Source of the DNA: Actinophytocola sp963825445
GTDB lineage: Bacteria > Actinomycetota > Actinomycetes > Mycobacteriales > Pseudonocardiaceae
Direction of reading: 5' to 3'
Assembly (NCBI GenBank): GCA_963825445.1
Contig: CAWGTM010000020.1
Coordinates: forward strand, 806,001-870,000
Length of the DNA stretch: 64,000 bases
The notes under the pieces are model-generated. The model was not told the DNA's origin and did no database searches. It saw nothing but the letters and a program-made list of their open reading frames with translations. Of this stretch, positions 17,275-26,420 are shown in pieces; position 1 is the stretch's first letter, and every line of letters starts with the position of its first letter. Made by a program: the position numbers and the translations under genes.

Positions 17275-20016
17275 TCACTGGTCCTCGAGCGTCGGGTTGG
17301 GCCCGAACGAGATGCCGAGCTGGAACGGGTGCATCGACCAGGTGTTGATCGCGAAGCGCGTGAGCAACCCGGACGCCCGCAGCGTCTGGTCGGTCGCCGG
17401 CGACGCCAGGATCTGGCTGGAGCCCTCCACCGGCTGCTGGTCACGCCACACCGGCGCACCCACCGGAACGGGTGACGTTTCCACGACCGAGTGCCAGTTG
17501 CGGCCGTCGTTGCGCAGCATCACCAGCACCACCGGGTTGACGGGGACGTCCCACCCGCCGGACTCGACGGCCACGAACTCGCCCCGCCGCACGGCCGCCA
17601 GCATGACCTCGCCGAGCCAGCTGTACAGGCCGGAGAGTGCCTTGTCGTCGGCCGCCTGGTACGCCTCCTCCTCGGTGGCCGGGAACAGTTGTTCGCTGGT
17701 GCCGCCGAGGGTGCCGGAGTCGTCGCGGAAACGGTCCATCAGGAACAGCATCTGCCGCTCCGGGCTGAACATCGCGGCCTCGCGGTAACGCCCGGTGTCG
17801 ACGGCCGACCGGGACTCCACGCCCGTGCCCAGCCGCGCGCGCACGGCGTCGGGGTCGGACATGCGCCAGAACGTGACCGTGTCCTCCTGGCCCTCCCGCT
17901 GCCACAGCGGCAGGTAGTCGCCGATCGGGACGCCCACCAGGACGGTGTGCAGCACATCGCCCGCGGCCACGGGCGCGACCGGCTCGGGCTCCGGCGCCGT
18001 GAACGCCGAGTTCACGTCGAACGGCTCCGGCTCGGCGATCTCGGGCGGTTCGAACGTCAGTGGCGCCCGTGGCGTCCGCGGGACGGGGGACGGTCGGAAC
18101 TTGCGGGGCTCCTCGGCCGGCGGTTCGAACGCCTTCGGCGCGGGGAAGGGCCGGGGCTTACGCGGCTCGACGGGAGCGTCGGCCGGCGGCGCGGTGAACG
18201 CCTGCGGTTCCGGCACCGGTGCCGCGAAGTGCTGCGAGTCGGTGGGATTGCCGAAGGTCGGCGGTTCCGATGGGTCCGGTGCGGCGAAGCGCTGGGAGTC
18301 GGTGGGGCTGCTGAAGGTCTGCGGTTCGGGTGGCGTCCCGAACGTGGCCGGGGGCGCGAAGCGCTGGGAGTCCGTGGGGTCACCGAACGTCTGAGGCTCC
18401 GGCGGTGCCCCGAACGCATCTGGCGCCGGGAAGTGCTGGGGGTCGCCGACGGTCTGCGGTTCCGGTGGCGTGCCGAAGGTATCCGGCTCTGGGAAGCGCT
18501 GCGAGTCCGGCGGACTGCCGAAGGTTTGCGGCGGACCACCGAACGCATCCTGCGCCGGGGAGTGTTGGGAGTCGGTGGGGTTGCCGAAGTTCTGGGGCTC
18601 CGGTGGTGTGCCGAACGTGTCCGGCTCTGGGAGGTGCTGGGAGTTGGTGGGGGTGCCGAAGGTCTTCGGTGGTGTGCCGGTCGTGTCCGGCGCTGCGAAA
18701 CGCTGCGAGTCGGTGGGCCCGCCGAACGTTTGCGGTTCCGGCGGTGTCCCGAACGTGTCCGGCTCTGGGAAGTGCTGGGAGTCGGCGGGCCCGCCGAAGG
18801 TCTGCGGTTCGGGTGGTGTGTCGGACGTGTCCGATGCTGCGAAACGCTGCGAGTTGGTGGAGCCACCGAACGTTTGCGGCTCCGGTGGTGTGCCGAACGT
18901 GTCCGGCTCTGGGAAGTGATGGGAGTCCGTCGGGCTGCCGAACGTCTGCGGTTCCGGCGCCGGTGCCGCGAAGTGCTGCGAGTCGGTGGGATTGCCGAAG
19001 TTCGGGGGTTCCGGCGGTGTCCCGAACGCATCCTGCGGCGGGAAGCGCTGGGAGTCCGAAGGGCTGCCAAAAGGCTGCGGTTCCGGCGGCGCCCCGAATG
19101 TCTCCGGCGCTCCGAAGGTCTGAGGCTCCGGGGGTGCGCCGAACGGGTCCTGGGTGGCCGGGTCCGGGAGGTTGCCTGGCGGGGTGAAGCGCTGCGCGTC
19201 AATCGGGTCGCCGATCGGCGGGGTGAAGGACTGCGCGTCGGTGGGGCCTGCGCCAAACGCTTGCGGCTCCGGTGTCGCGGGCGCGGTGAAGCGCCGCGGG
19301 GAGCCACCGAACGTCGGCGGCTCCGCGAGCGTGCCGAACTCCTGCGGCTCCGGTGCGGTGAACGCGTCCGGGGTGGGGTGCTGGGCGTCGGCGGCCGAGC
19401 CGAACGGCGAGCCGTTGGGCGGGGCCTCCTGCGGGCGGAACGCCGGGAGCCGCGCGAAGTTGGGGTCCACCCTGGTCGTCTGGATGGTTCGGTGGGCCCA
19501 AGCCCGTGCGCGGCTCAGGGGATGTTCCGGGAACTGGTTGTCCCAGCGCTGGTCGTCGGCCACGTTCCACGGCAGCATGCCCTGCAGGCCCGGCGCGTAC
19601 GGGTGGGGCGGGAAACAGTTCTCGAACCCGATCTGGGCGCTGACCATCGACTCGCGGATGCCCGACGTGTTGCCCTCCTGGCAGAGCACCTGCAGCACCA
19701 CACTGCCCGTCGCCTTGGGCACGGTCAGGGCGGCCACGAACATCAGACCCGTCTGTCTGCCGGGGATGGGCAGCTTCACCACTTGATAGAGCGCCGGGAC
19801 CGAGTCGATCGTCACAACGTGAGCCTCGACCAGCGTGCCCGCCTCGGCCAGCACATGGGCCAGCCGTTGCCGCAGCAACGGCAGCTCCTCGAGCGATGCG
19901 GGCAGGTCAGGCTCCAGATCGAAGTAGGTCAGGCTCACCTGGTCGCCGGTGCGCGGGTCGAACCAGGTGCGCTCGTCATGACGCTGCAACCCGGTGGTGT
20001 CGAAAGCCAGTGGCAC
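17275..20016 (-). CDS. Large two-domain protein with central PEPQTFG repeats
   Basis: A 913-residue protein from a GTG at 20016. The N-terminal about 190 residues form a globular domain (TGDQVSLTYFDLEPDLPASL, VTIDSVPALYQVVKLPIPGR). The centre (about 225-640) is repetitive and disordered. The C-terminal about 240 residues are globular again (TVLVGVPIGDYLPLWQREGQ, WRMSDPDAVRARLG, MFSPERQMLFLMDRF). No signal peptide or membrane segment is seen. I do not recognise the domains with certainty. Co-transcribed with the smaller repeat protein downstream, which also pairs a domain with a disordered tail. Confidence 0.7.
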   Translation of the reverse strand: MPLAFDTTGLQRHDERTWFDPRTGDQVSLTYFDLEPDLPASLEELPLLRQRLAHVLAEAGTLVEAHVVTIDSVPALYQVVKLPIPGRQTGLMFVAALTVPKATGSVVLQVLCQEGNTSGIRESMVSAQIGFENCFPPHPYAPGLQGMLPWNVADDQRWDNQFPEHPLSRARAWAHRTIQTTRVDPNFARLPAFRPQEAPPNGSPFGSAADAQHPTPDAFTAPEPQEFGTLAEPPTFGGSPRRFTAPATPEPQAFGAGPTDAQSFTPPIGDPIDAQRFTPPGNLPDPATQDPFGAPPEPQTFGAPETFGAPPEPQPFGSPSDSQRFPPQDAFGTPPEPPNFGNPTDSQHFAAPAPEPQTFGSPTDSHHFPEPDTFGTPPEPQTFGGSTNSQRFAASDTSDTPPEPQTFGGPADSQHFPEPDTFGTPPEPQTFGGPTDSQRFAAPDTTGTPPKTFGTPTNSQHLPEPDTFGTPPEPQNFGNPTDSQHSPAQDAFGGPPQTFGSPPDSQRFPEPDTFGTPPEPQTVGDPQHFPAPDAFGAPPEPQTFGDPTDSQRFAPPATFGTPPEPQTFSSPTDSQRFAAPDPSEPPTFGNPTDSQHFAAPVPEPQAFTAPPADAPVEPRKPRPFPAPKAFEPPAEEPRKFRPSPVPRTPRAPLTFEPPEIAEPEPFDVNSAFTAPEPEPVAPVAAGDVLHTVLVGVPIGDYLPLWQREGQEDTVTFWRMSDPDAVRARLGTGVESRSAVDTGRYREAAMFSPERQMLFLMDRFRDDSGTLGGTSEQLFPATEEEAYQAADDKALSGLYSWLGEVMLAAVRRGEFVAVESGGWDVPVNPVVLVMLRNDGRNWHSVVETSPVPVGAPVWRDQQPVEGSSQILASPATDQTLRASGLLTRFAINTWSMHPFQLGISFGPNPTLEDQ
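18208..19130 (-). repeat. 72-bp coding repeats (24-residue PEPQTFG/DSQRF unit)
   Basis: The coding sequence contains about fourteen diverged copies of a 24-residue unit, approximately DTFGTPPEPQTFGGPTDSQRFA. Some units are shortened. Nucleotide similarity between copies is high, so the array is prone to expansion, contraction and assembly collapse. Confidence 0.8.
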
Positions 20017-20112
20017 CCGGCCGAGTGTAGGGGCGACGAGTCGGCGCGCGTGCGCTCGTAGACTGGCGTTGATCCGCGCGTGTCCCGGCATCTGAGAACG
20101 AGGTGACAAACG

Positions 20113-22041
20113 GTGACCGACCAGGAGTCCCTGCTCGAGTCCCTGCACACTCCGGCTGATCTGAAGCGGCTGTCTCTCGAGCAGCTGACCAGCCTGGCCG
20201 CGGAGATCCGGCAGTTCCTGGTGGACAAGGTGACGACCACCGGCGGTCACCTCGGGCCCAACCTCGGTGTGGTCGAGCTGACCATGGCGATCCACCGCGT
20301 CTTCGACTCGCCGCGTGATGCCGTGGTCTGGGACGTCGGTCACCAGGCCTACGTCCACAAGATCATCACCGGCCGGCGGGCCGACTTCGACGGGTTGCGC
20401 CTGGCCGGGGGCATCTCCGGCTACCCCAGCCGCGCCGAGAACGAGCACGACCTGGTGGAGAACAGCCACGCGTCCACCGCCCTGTCCTACGCCGACGGGC
20501 TGGCCAAGGCGTTCGAGCTGCGTGGCGAGCGGCGTCACGTGGTGGCGGTCGTGGGTGACGGCGCGCTGACCGGCGGCATGTGCTGGGAGGCCCTGAACAA
20601 CATCGCGGCCGGCAGCAACCGGCCAATGGTCATCGTGATCAACGACAACGGCCGGTCGTATTCACACACGATCGGGGGACTCGCCGACCACCTGGCGTCG
20701 CTGCGCCTGTCGCCCGGCTACGAAAAAGCACTCGAAGGTGGCAAGCGGATGCTCCAGGGCACCCCCGTGGTCGGCAAGCCGATCTACGCGGCCCTGCACG
20801 CCGCCAAGCGCGGCATCAAGGACGCGCTGTCGCCGCAGATGATGTTCGAGGACCTCGGGCTGAAGTACTTCGGCCCGGTCGACGGCCACGACCACGTCGC
20901 GCTCGACGCCGCGCTGCGCCGCGCCCGCGAGTTCGGCGGCCCGGTCATCGTGCACGCGGTCACGTCGAAGGGCCGCGGGTTCCCGCTGGCCGAGAACGAC
21001 GAGGTCGACCAGATGCACCAGACCGACCCGATCGACCCGGTCACCGGCAAGCCGACCACCGCCAAGGGCGCGGCGTCGTGGACGTCGGTGTTCGCCGACG
21101 AGCTGGCCCGAATCGGCGACGAACGGCCCGACGTCGTCGCGATCACGGCGGCCATGCTGCGCTCGACCGGGCTCGCGAAGTTCGCGGAGGCCTACCCCGA
21201 CCGCTGGTTCGACGTGGGCATCGCCGAGCAGCACGCGGTCACGTCGGCCGCAGGCATGGCCATGGCCGGGCTGCACCCGGTGGTGGCCATCTACTCGACG
21301 TTCCTGAACCGCGCGTTCGACCAGCTGCTCATGGACGTGGCGCTGCACAAGCTGCCGGTCACGCTCGTGCTCGACCGCGCCGGCATCACCGGACCCGACG
21401 GCGCCAGCCACCACGGCATGTGGGACATGTCGATCCTCGGCGCGGTGCCGGGCATCCGGATCGCCGCGCCCCGCGACGCGATCACGCTGCGCGAGGAGCT
21501 GGGCGAGGCGATCGCCGTGAAGGACGGCCCGACCGTGCTGCGCTTCCCCAAGGCGTCGGTGGGCGGCGAGGTCGGCGCGCTGGAGCGGATCGGCACCGTC
21601 GACGTGCTGCGGCGCGGCGAGTCGGCCGACGTGCTGCTCGTGACCGTCGGCGCCTTCGCCGAACTGGGTCTCGCGGCCGCCGACCGGCTGGCCGACCAGG
21701 GCATCGGCGTGACCGTGGTCGACCCGCGGTGGGTGGCGCCCGTGCCCGCCGAACTGGTCACCCTGGCGGCCCAGCACCGGCTGGTGGTGACCGTGGAGGA
21801 CGGCGGCCGCCACGGCGGTTTCGGCTGGGCCCTGGCCGCCGCCCTGCGCGACGCCGACCTCGACGTGCCCCTGCGTGACCTGGGGATTCCCCAGGAGTTC
21901 CACGATCAGGGCACGCGGTCGGAGGTGCTCGTTCGACTGGGCCTCACGGCACAGAACGTGGCACGCAAGGTGACCGAGTGGGCGGCCGACCGCCTGGGCG
22001 AACGGCAGACGGCCGAGGCCACCCGCCACACCGACGCCTGA
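20113..22041 (+). CDS. dxs: 1-deoxy-D-xylulose-5-phosphate synthase
   Basis: A 642-residue protein of the normal Dxs length, with GTG start. It condenses pyruvate and glyceraldehyde 3-phosphate, the first step of the MEP isoprenoid pathway. The thiamine-diphosphate motif is VVGDGALTGGMCWEALNNIA, the N-terminal signature GGHLGPNLGVVELT, and the transketolase-like Pyr domain has DVGIAEQHAVTSAAGMAMAG and DRAGITGPDGASHHG. Cytoplasmic. In M. tuberculosis (Rv2682c) RNase D follows directly, but here about 5.4 kb of accessory genes separate them. Confidence 0.97.
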   Translation: MTDQESLLESLHTPADLKRLSLEQLTSLAAEIRQFLVDKVTTTGGHLGPNLGVVELTMAIHRVFDSPRDAVVWDVGHQAYVHKIITGRRADFDGLRLAGGISGYPSRAENEHDLVENSHASTALSYADGLAKAFELRGERRHVVAVVGDGALTGGMCWEALNNIAAGSNRPMVIVINDNGRSYSHTIGGLADHLASLRLSPGYEKALEGGKRMLQGTPVVGKPIYAALHAAKRGIKDALSPQMMFEDLGLKYFGPVDGHDHVALDAALRRAREFGGPVIVHAVTSKGRGFPLAENDEVDQMHQTDPIDPVTGKPTTAKGAASWTSVFADELARIGDERPDVVAITAAMLRSTGLAKFAEAYPDRWFDVGIAEQHAVTSAAGMAMAGLHPVVAIYSTFLNRAFDQLLMDVALHKLPVTLVLDRAGITGPDGASHHGMWDMSILGAVPGIRIAAPRDAITLREELGEAIAVKDGPTVLRFPKASVGGEVGALERIGTVDVLRRGESADVLLVTVGAFAELGLAAADRLADQGIGVTVVDPRWVAPVPAELVTLAAQHRLVVTVEDGGRHGGFGWALAAALRDADLDVPLRDLGIPQEFHDQGTRSEVLVRLGLTAQNVARKVTEWAADRLGERQTAEATRHTDA

Positions 22042-22045
22042 TGCG

Positions 22046-23230
22046 CTACTCGGTGGCGCCCGGGTCGCCCAGCGCCAGCTTGCCGGCGAAGGTGAGGGTC
22101 GACTCCGGGGTCAGCGGGTGGAAGGCGCCGGCACGCACGTCGCGGTAGGCGCGTTCCAGGGAGAAACGGCGGAAGAACGACCGGCCGCCCATGACCTCCA
22201 TGGCCAGGTCCACCACCTCGGTGGCCGCCGTCACCGCTTCGCGCTTCGCGAGCATCACGGTCGCCATGGTCTGCGGGTCGGCCGTGTAGGAGTCGCCGAT
22301 CTCGTCGAGCGAGCCCATGAGCGACCACCACGCGCCGCGCAGCTTCGCGTCCATCAGGCCCACCTGGCGGTGCACCCTGGGCAGCGCGGACAGCGGCATC
22401 GGGCCGCGGTTGCCGGCGGTCGCCGCCGCCACGGCCGCGTCGCGGGCGCCCGCCGCGATACCGAAGTACGTGGCGCCGGCCACCGGCGCGAAGTGGACGA
22501 CCGCGCCCAGCAGCGGGCCGCCGAACTCGCCGTACGGGCGGCGGCCGGTGATCTTCTCGGCCGGCACGAGCACGTCCTCCAGCACCACGTCGTGGCTCGC
22601 CGTGCCGCGCATGCCCATCGTGTCCCAGGTTTCCACCAGCCGAACGCCGGGCGCGGCCAGCGGCACGCTGAAGTGCAGCACCTCCGCGCGTTCGCCCGGC
22701 TCGCCGAGCACCGCGCAGGTCGCCACGACCGTCGCGCCCGGCGACTGGCTGCAGAAGATCTTGCGGCCGCTCACCAGGAACCCGCCGTCGGTCGGCACGG
22801 CCGTGGTGGTGGGCCACAACCAGTCGGAGCCGCCGCTCGTGGCGATCACGATGCCGTCGTCGGCGATCCTGCGCAGTACGGCCTCGGCGTCCGGCGCGCC
22901 CATGCGACGTCGGTAGCCCTGCATGAGCGTCAGGTAGGTGTGCATGGTGATCGAAAGCGCGGTGGAGCCGTCATGGCGCGCGAGTTCGGCCTGCGCGTAA
23001 CACGCCTGCCGCATGGTGGCGCCCAGCCCGCCCAACTCGGTGGGGACGGTCAGCGCCAGGTAGCCCAGTTCGCGCATGGCGGCGTAGGCCTCGGTCACGA
23101 ACGTGGCGTCGCGGTCGTGCTGCGCGGCGTGTTCGGCGGCCACAGCGCCGACGCGGGAGGCGAGTTCGACGAACCGGGAGTCGTCGTGCCGTAACGGAAA
23201 GGGAAGGGTGCGTGTGTCCATGATGGTCAT
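22046..23230 (-). CDS. Acyl-CoA dehydrogenase family protein
   Basis: A 394-residue protein. ATG at 23230 or 23221 can be the start (MTIMDTR). The N-terminal helical domain includes AMRELGYLALTVPTELGGLG. The middle beta domain has IVIATSGGSDWLW and MGMRGTASHDVVLEDV, a conserved acyl-CoA dehydrogenase signature. The C-terminal helices end VVDLAMEVMGGRSFFRRF and ERAYRDVRAGAFHP. The usual catalytic Glu is not evident, so it may belong to the DszC/monooxygenase-like side of the family. It is divergent from an HxlR regulator that probably controls it. Its 3' end is four bases from the dxs stop (convergent). Confidence 0.85.
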   Translation of the reverse strand: MTIMDTRTLPFPLRHDDSRFVELASRVGAVAAEHAAQHDRDATFVTEAYAAMRELGYLALTVPTELGGLGATMRQACYAQAELARHDGSTALSITMHTYLTLMQGYRRRMGAPDAEAVLRRIADDGIVIATSGGSDWLWPTTTAVPTDGGFLVSGRKIFCSQSPGATVVATCAVLGEPGERAEVLHFSVPLAAPGVRLVETWDTMGMRGTASHDVVLEDVLVPAEKITGRRPYGEFGGPLLGAVVHFAPVAGATYFGIAAGARDAAVAAATAGNRGPMPLSALPRVHRQVGLMDAKLRGAWWSLMGSLDEIGDSYTADPQTMATVMLAKREAVTAATEVVDLAMEVMGGRSFFRRFSLERAYRDVRAGAFHPLTPESTLTFAGKLALGDPGATE

Positions 23231-23319
23231 GAGGCGACGCTAGAAACCGGAAACCCCCGCGAGTAGTGCAGAAACTGAACCTGCCCGTAACAGTCCTGCC
23301 GGGACACCGACGACAGGAC

Positions 23320-23985
23320 ATGAGGACCTACGCGCAGTACTGCCCGATAGTGCGGGCCGTCGAGGTGCTCGGCGACCGGTGGACGTTGCTGATCGTGCGG
23401 GACATGCTGATCGGCGCCACCCGCTTCAACGAGATCGCGCGCGGGCTCCCCGGCCTGTCACGCGCGCTGCTGTCCAGGAGGCTGCGGCAGCTGATCAACG
23501 CGGGTCTCGTGACCCACGTCCGCGACGACTACGTGCTGACGCGCGCCGGCCAGGACCTGCGTCCGCTCGTGTTCGGGCTGGCCGACTGGGGCGCGCGGTA
23601 CGCGTTCGGCGACCCGCGTCCCGAGGAGTTGGACCCCGAGCTGCTGATGTGGTGGATGCACGGCCGCATCGACACCGCGGAGATCGCCAAGCGGGCGGTG
23701 ATCCAGGTCGAGATCGCCGACCGCCGCCGCAAGTACTGGCTCGTGCTGGAACCCGGCGACGCGTCGGTCTGCTACACGGACCCCGGCTTCGACATCGACG
23801 CCGTGCTGGCCGCCGACCTGGCGACGCTCTATCGCATGTGGGAGGGCGAGATCGAGCTGCTCGACGCGGTCCGGGCGGGCGAGATCGACCTGACCGGGGC
23901 GCGGTGGATCGTGCGCGGCCTGCCCGGCTGGCTGCGTCTGAGCCCGGTGGCGCCGACCGTCCGCGCGGCGCGACCGGTGGGCTGA
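23320..23985 (+). CDS. HxlR-family regulator with SCP2-like C-terminal domain
   Basis: A 221-residue protein. The ATG at 23320 was chosen because MRTYAQYCPIVRAVEVLGDR is the characteristic start of this class. The winged helix covers residues 10-100 (RWTLLIVRDMLIGATRFNEI, then GLPGLSRALLSRRLRQL). Residues about 125-215 look like the sterol-carrier SCP2-like domain often attached to such regulators. Divergent from the acyl-CoA dehydrogenase gene with an 89-bp gap, so a lipid or acyl ligand may control that gene. The direct operator was not clear. Confidence 0.82.
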   Translation: MRTYAQYCPIVRAVEVLGDRWTLLIVRDMLIGATRFNEIARGLPGLSRALLSRRLRQLINAGLVTHVRDDYVLTRAGQDLRPLVFGLADWGARYAFGDPRPEELDPELLMWWMHGRIDTAEIAKRAVIQVEIADRRRKYWLVLEPGDASVCYTDPGFDIDAVLAADLATLYRMWEGEIELLDAVRAGEIDLTGARWIVRGLPGWLRLSPVAPTVRAARPVG

Positions 23986-24020
23986 CGGCGGCTGAACGTC
24001 GGCTGTGGGACCGTTGTGGT

Positions 24021-24737
24021 GTGCGGATTCTGATCGTCGAGGACGAGGAGCCCCTGGCTGAGGCCATCGCCAGAGGGTTGCGTCGTGAGGGTATGGCCGT
24101 GGACGTCGCGCTGGACGGCGACGAAGGCCACGAGAAGGCCACGGTCACCCGGTACGACGTGGTGGTGCTCGACCGCGACCTGCCGGGCATGCCCGGCGAC
24201 GAGTTGTGCCGCGAGATCGTGGCGTCCGGGGCGCTGACCAGGGTGATCATGCTCACGGCCAGCGGCTCGGTGGCCGACCGCGTGGAGGGCCTGTCCCTCG
24301 GCGCCGACGACTACCTGGCCAAGCCGTTCGCGTTCGACGAGCTGGTGGCCCGCGTGCGGGCGCTCGCCCGGCGGTCCACGCCCGTCACGCCGCCCGTGCT
24401 GCGGGCCGGTGACCTGGAGCTGGATCCGGCGCGCAGGACGGTCACCCGTTCCGGCGAGCCGGTGGAGCTGACGCGCAAGGAGTTCGGCGTCCTCGAGGTA
24501 CTGCTGGCCGCCAGCGGATCGGTGGTGAGCAGTGAGGAACTGCTCGAACGGGTGTGGGACGAGCACGCCGACCCGTTCACCACGACCGTGCGGGTCACGG
24601 TCATGACGTTGCGCAAGAAGCTGGGCGAGCCGGGCATCATCGACACGGTGGTCGGCTCGGGTTACCGCGTGCCGGCGGCGGCGCCGTCCGAGTCGGCACC
24701 GGCTTCGGCACCGGCGTCGGCACCCGAGCCGGGGTGA
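24021..24737 (+). CDS. OmpR/PhoB-family response regulator
   Basis: A 238-residue protein from GTG. The receiver domain has VEDEEPLAEAI, phospho-acceptor Asp in VVVLDRDLPGMPGDELC, and LGADDYLAKPFAFDELVARV. The winged helix has LTRKEFGVLEVLLAA and TTTVRVTVMTLRKKLG, ending IIDTVVGSGYRV. The last 20 residues are an Ala/Ser/Pro tail. The stop overlaps the kinase start by a GTGA. Confidence 0.93.
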   Translation: MRILIVEDEEPLAEAIARGLRREGMAVDVALDGDEGHEKATVTRYDVVVLDRDLPGMPGDELCREIVASGALTRVIMLTASGSVADRVEGLSLGADDYLAKPFAFDELVARVRALARRSTPVTPPVLRAGDLELDPARRTVTRSGEPVELTRKEFGVLEVLLAASGSVVSSEELLERVWDEHADPFTTTVRVTVMTLRKKLGEPGIIDTVVGSGYRVPAAAPSESAPASAPASAPEPG

Positions 24738-25867
24738 CCGAGATACGGCGGGGTCCCGGCCTGCGGGCCAGGGTCACGCTGCTCGCCACGGCGCTGGTGG
24801 CCGTGGTGTCGGTGCTGCTGCTGTGGTTGTCCTGGATCCTGGCCGACGGTGCGGCCGCCGCGCCGGACATGCCGACCGGCTCGTCCGTCGTGGTCGACGG
24901 GGTCAAGGTGCCGGCCGAGAAGCTCGCCGAGGCGCTGCGTGACCACGCCCGGGTGCAGGTGCTGGTCGCGGGTTCGATCGCGTTCGTGTGCATGGTGCTG
25001 GCGACCGCGCTGCTCGCGTGGACGTTCACCGGCCGGGTCCTCAAGCCGCTGCGCGACGTCACCGGAACCGCGCGGCGCCTGTCGGCCGAGTCGCTCGGCG
25101 AGCGGATCTCGCTGCGCGGGCCCCGCGACGAGGTGGCCGAGCTGGCCGACACGTTCGACGCGATGCTCGAACGGCTGCAGGCCACGTTCAACTCGCAGCG
25201 CCAGTTCGTGGCGAACGCGTCCCACGAGCTGCGCACGCCGCTGTCGGTGATCCGCACGGAGTTGGACGTGACGCTCGCCGACCCGGACGCGGACGTCGAG
25301 GAACTGCGTCGCATGGCGGGCGTGGTCCGCTCCGCGACGCTGCGCGCGGGCCAACTGGTGGACGCGCTGTTGTTGCTCGCGCGCACCGACGGGGTGGGCA
25401 TCGGCGTGGTCGAGCCGGTGGACCTGGCGACCGTCGTGGCGAACGCGTGGCAGCCCATTCGCGGCGACGCGGCGGCGCACAGTCTTTCGGCGGCTTTCCA
25501 GACGCCGTCCGCTCCGGCCGCCGGGGACCCGGCGTTGCTGGAGCGGGTGGCGGGGAACCTGCTGGAGAACGCCGTGCGGCACAACGTGGACGGCGGCTGG
25601 ATCGACGTGCGGACCGGCGCTTCGCCGGGGTGGGTAACTTTGTGTGTGAGTTCGTCAGGTTCGGAGGTCGACCCGGCACGGGTGGAGGAGTTGTTCGAGT
25701 CCTTTCGTCGGGGTGGGGTGGACCGGACCGCGCACTCGGGGACGGGTCTCGGACTGTCGATCGTGCGTGCCGTGGTGCGGGCTCATCACGGGACCGTGGA
25801 GGCGGAGGCCGTCCCGGGTGGTGGGTTGGTGGTGACGGTGCGTCTACCGGCCCGCGAGGCGCCCTGA
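24734..25867 (+). CDS. Sensor histidine kinase (HAMP/HisKA)
   Basis: A 377-residue protein. TM1 is VTLLATALVAVVSVLLLWLS (about 13-32), followed by a short about 55-residue extracytoplasmic loop. TM2 is VLVAGSIAFVCMVLATALLA. HAMP follows (LKPLRDVTGTARRLS). The HisKA motif FVANASHELRTPLSVIRTEL holds the phospho-acceptor His. HATPase motifs are NLLENAVRHN and GTGLGLSIVRAVV. Coupled to the upstream response regulator. The small sensor loop suggests sensing of cations, envelope stress or a small ligand. Target genes are not apparent nearby. Confidence 0.92.
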   Translation: MTEIRRGPGLRARVTLLATALVAVVSVLLLWLSWILADGAAAAPDMPTGSSVVVDGVKVPAEKLAEALRDHARVQVLVAGSIAFVCMVLATALLAWTFTGRVLKPLRDVTGTARRLSAESLGERISLRGPRDEVAELADTFDAMLERLQATFNSQRQFVANASHELRTPLSVIRTELDVTLADPDADVEELRRMAGVVRSATLRAGQLVDALLLLARTDGVGIGVVEPVDLATVVANAWQPIRGDAAAHSLSAAFQTPSAPAAGDPALLERVAGNLLENAVRHNVDGGWIDVRTGASPGWVTLCVSSSGSEVDPARVEELFESFRRGGVDRTAHSGTGLGLSIVRAVVRAHHGTVEAEAVPGGGLVVTVRLPAREAP

Positions 25868-25919
25868 CCCATCCCCTCATGTTCGCGGTTCCGACCACCA
25901 GGTCGCGGGCCCGAACCGC

Positions 25920-26217
25920 GGATTCGGGTGCGATCTGACGTGTCGGAACCGCGATCTCGCGGTCGGGAAGTGGGAGCTGGGGTCGTGGTGGGAATGCGGT
26001 CGGTGACCGCAGTCTCGTGGGCGGGACTAGGGGCATGCCTCCTGGTGGATGGGATACGAGGTCGGGAGTAGCGAACCCGCGGGCCGGCGGGGATATGCGT
26101 GTGGGAATCGGGGGCTGCGCGCTGGTAGGGGTGTGCGGTCGGAACCGGGATCTCGGGGTCGGGAAACGCGATCTCGTGTGCAAGACCGCGATCTCGAGTG
26201 TGGGAAGCGCGATTTCG
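25920..26217. repeat. Intergenic array C, about 21-bp period, GATCTCG boxes
   Basis: Between convergent genes. GATCT boxes start at 25932 and 25953, and again at 26149, 26170, 26190 and 26211 (GATTTCG), so steps are 20-21 bp. Units read approximately GGGAAGCGCGATCTCGTGTG. Looser copies fill the middle. The same unit in reverse orientation makes array E at 51611. No gene in 25868-26270. Confidence 0.7.
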
Positions 26218-26277
26218 CGTGCCAGTGGCGGACTGGTGGTTGGTGGTGCCGCCATCTCTCCGCGAGGCGACCTGACT

Positions 26278-26420
26278 GGGCATCACCTGCGACCGGACTG
26301 GTTGTCATGCGCTACGGAACGGTCATCATGGGTGGCTGAACTGGTCATTACCCCGCGACGGGACTGGTCATTGTGCGCCGCGGGAATGGTCATTGTGCGC
26401 GGCCGGGACGGTCATCATGG
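26278..26420. repeat. Intergenic array D, 22-bp period, GGTCAT boxes
   Basis: GGTCAT-type boxes start at 26278 (GGGCAT), about 26300 (GGTTGTCAT), 26321, 26343, 26366, 26388 and 26410. Successive steps are 21-23 bp. Units read roughly GGTCATTGTGCGCCGCGGGAAT. The last unit enters the DUF72 stop region. There is no separate spacer, so it is not a CRISPR array. Confidence 0.75.

Noticed and set aside
25920..26217. Replication or partition sites (oriC DnaA boxes or parS)
   Set aside because: The boxes are not TTGTCCACA-like nor the GTTTCACGTGAAAC parS sequence, and no dnaA, parA or parB genes are nearby.
26278..26420. CRISPR array
   Set aside because: The repeat boxes are about six bases, diverged, and follow each other every 22 bp with no unique spacers and no cas genes.
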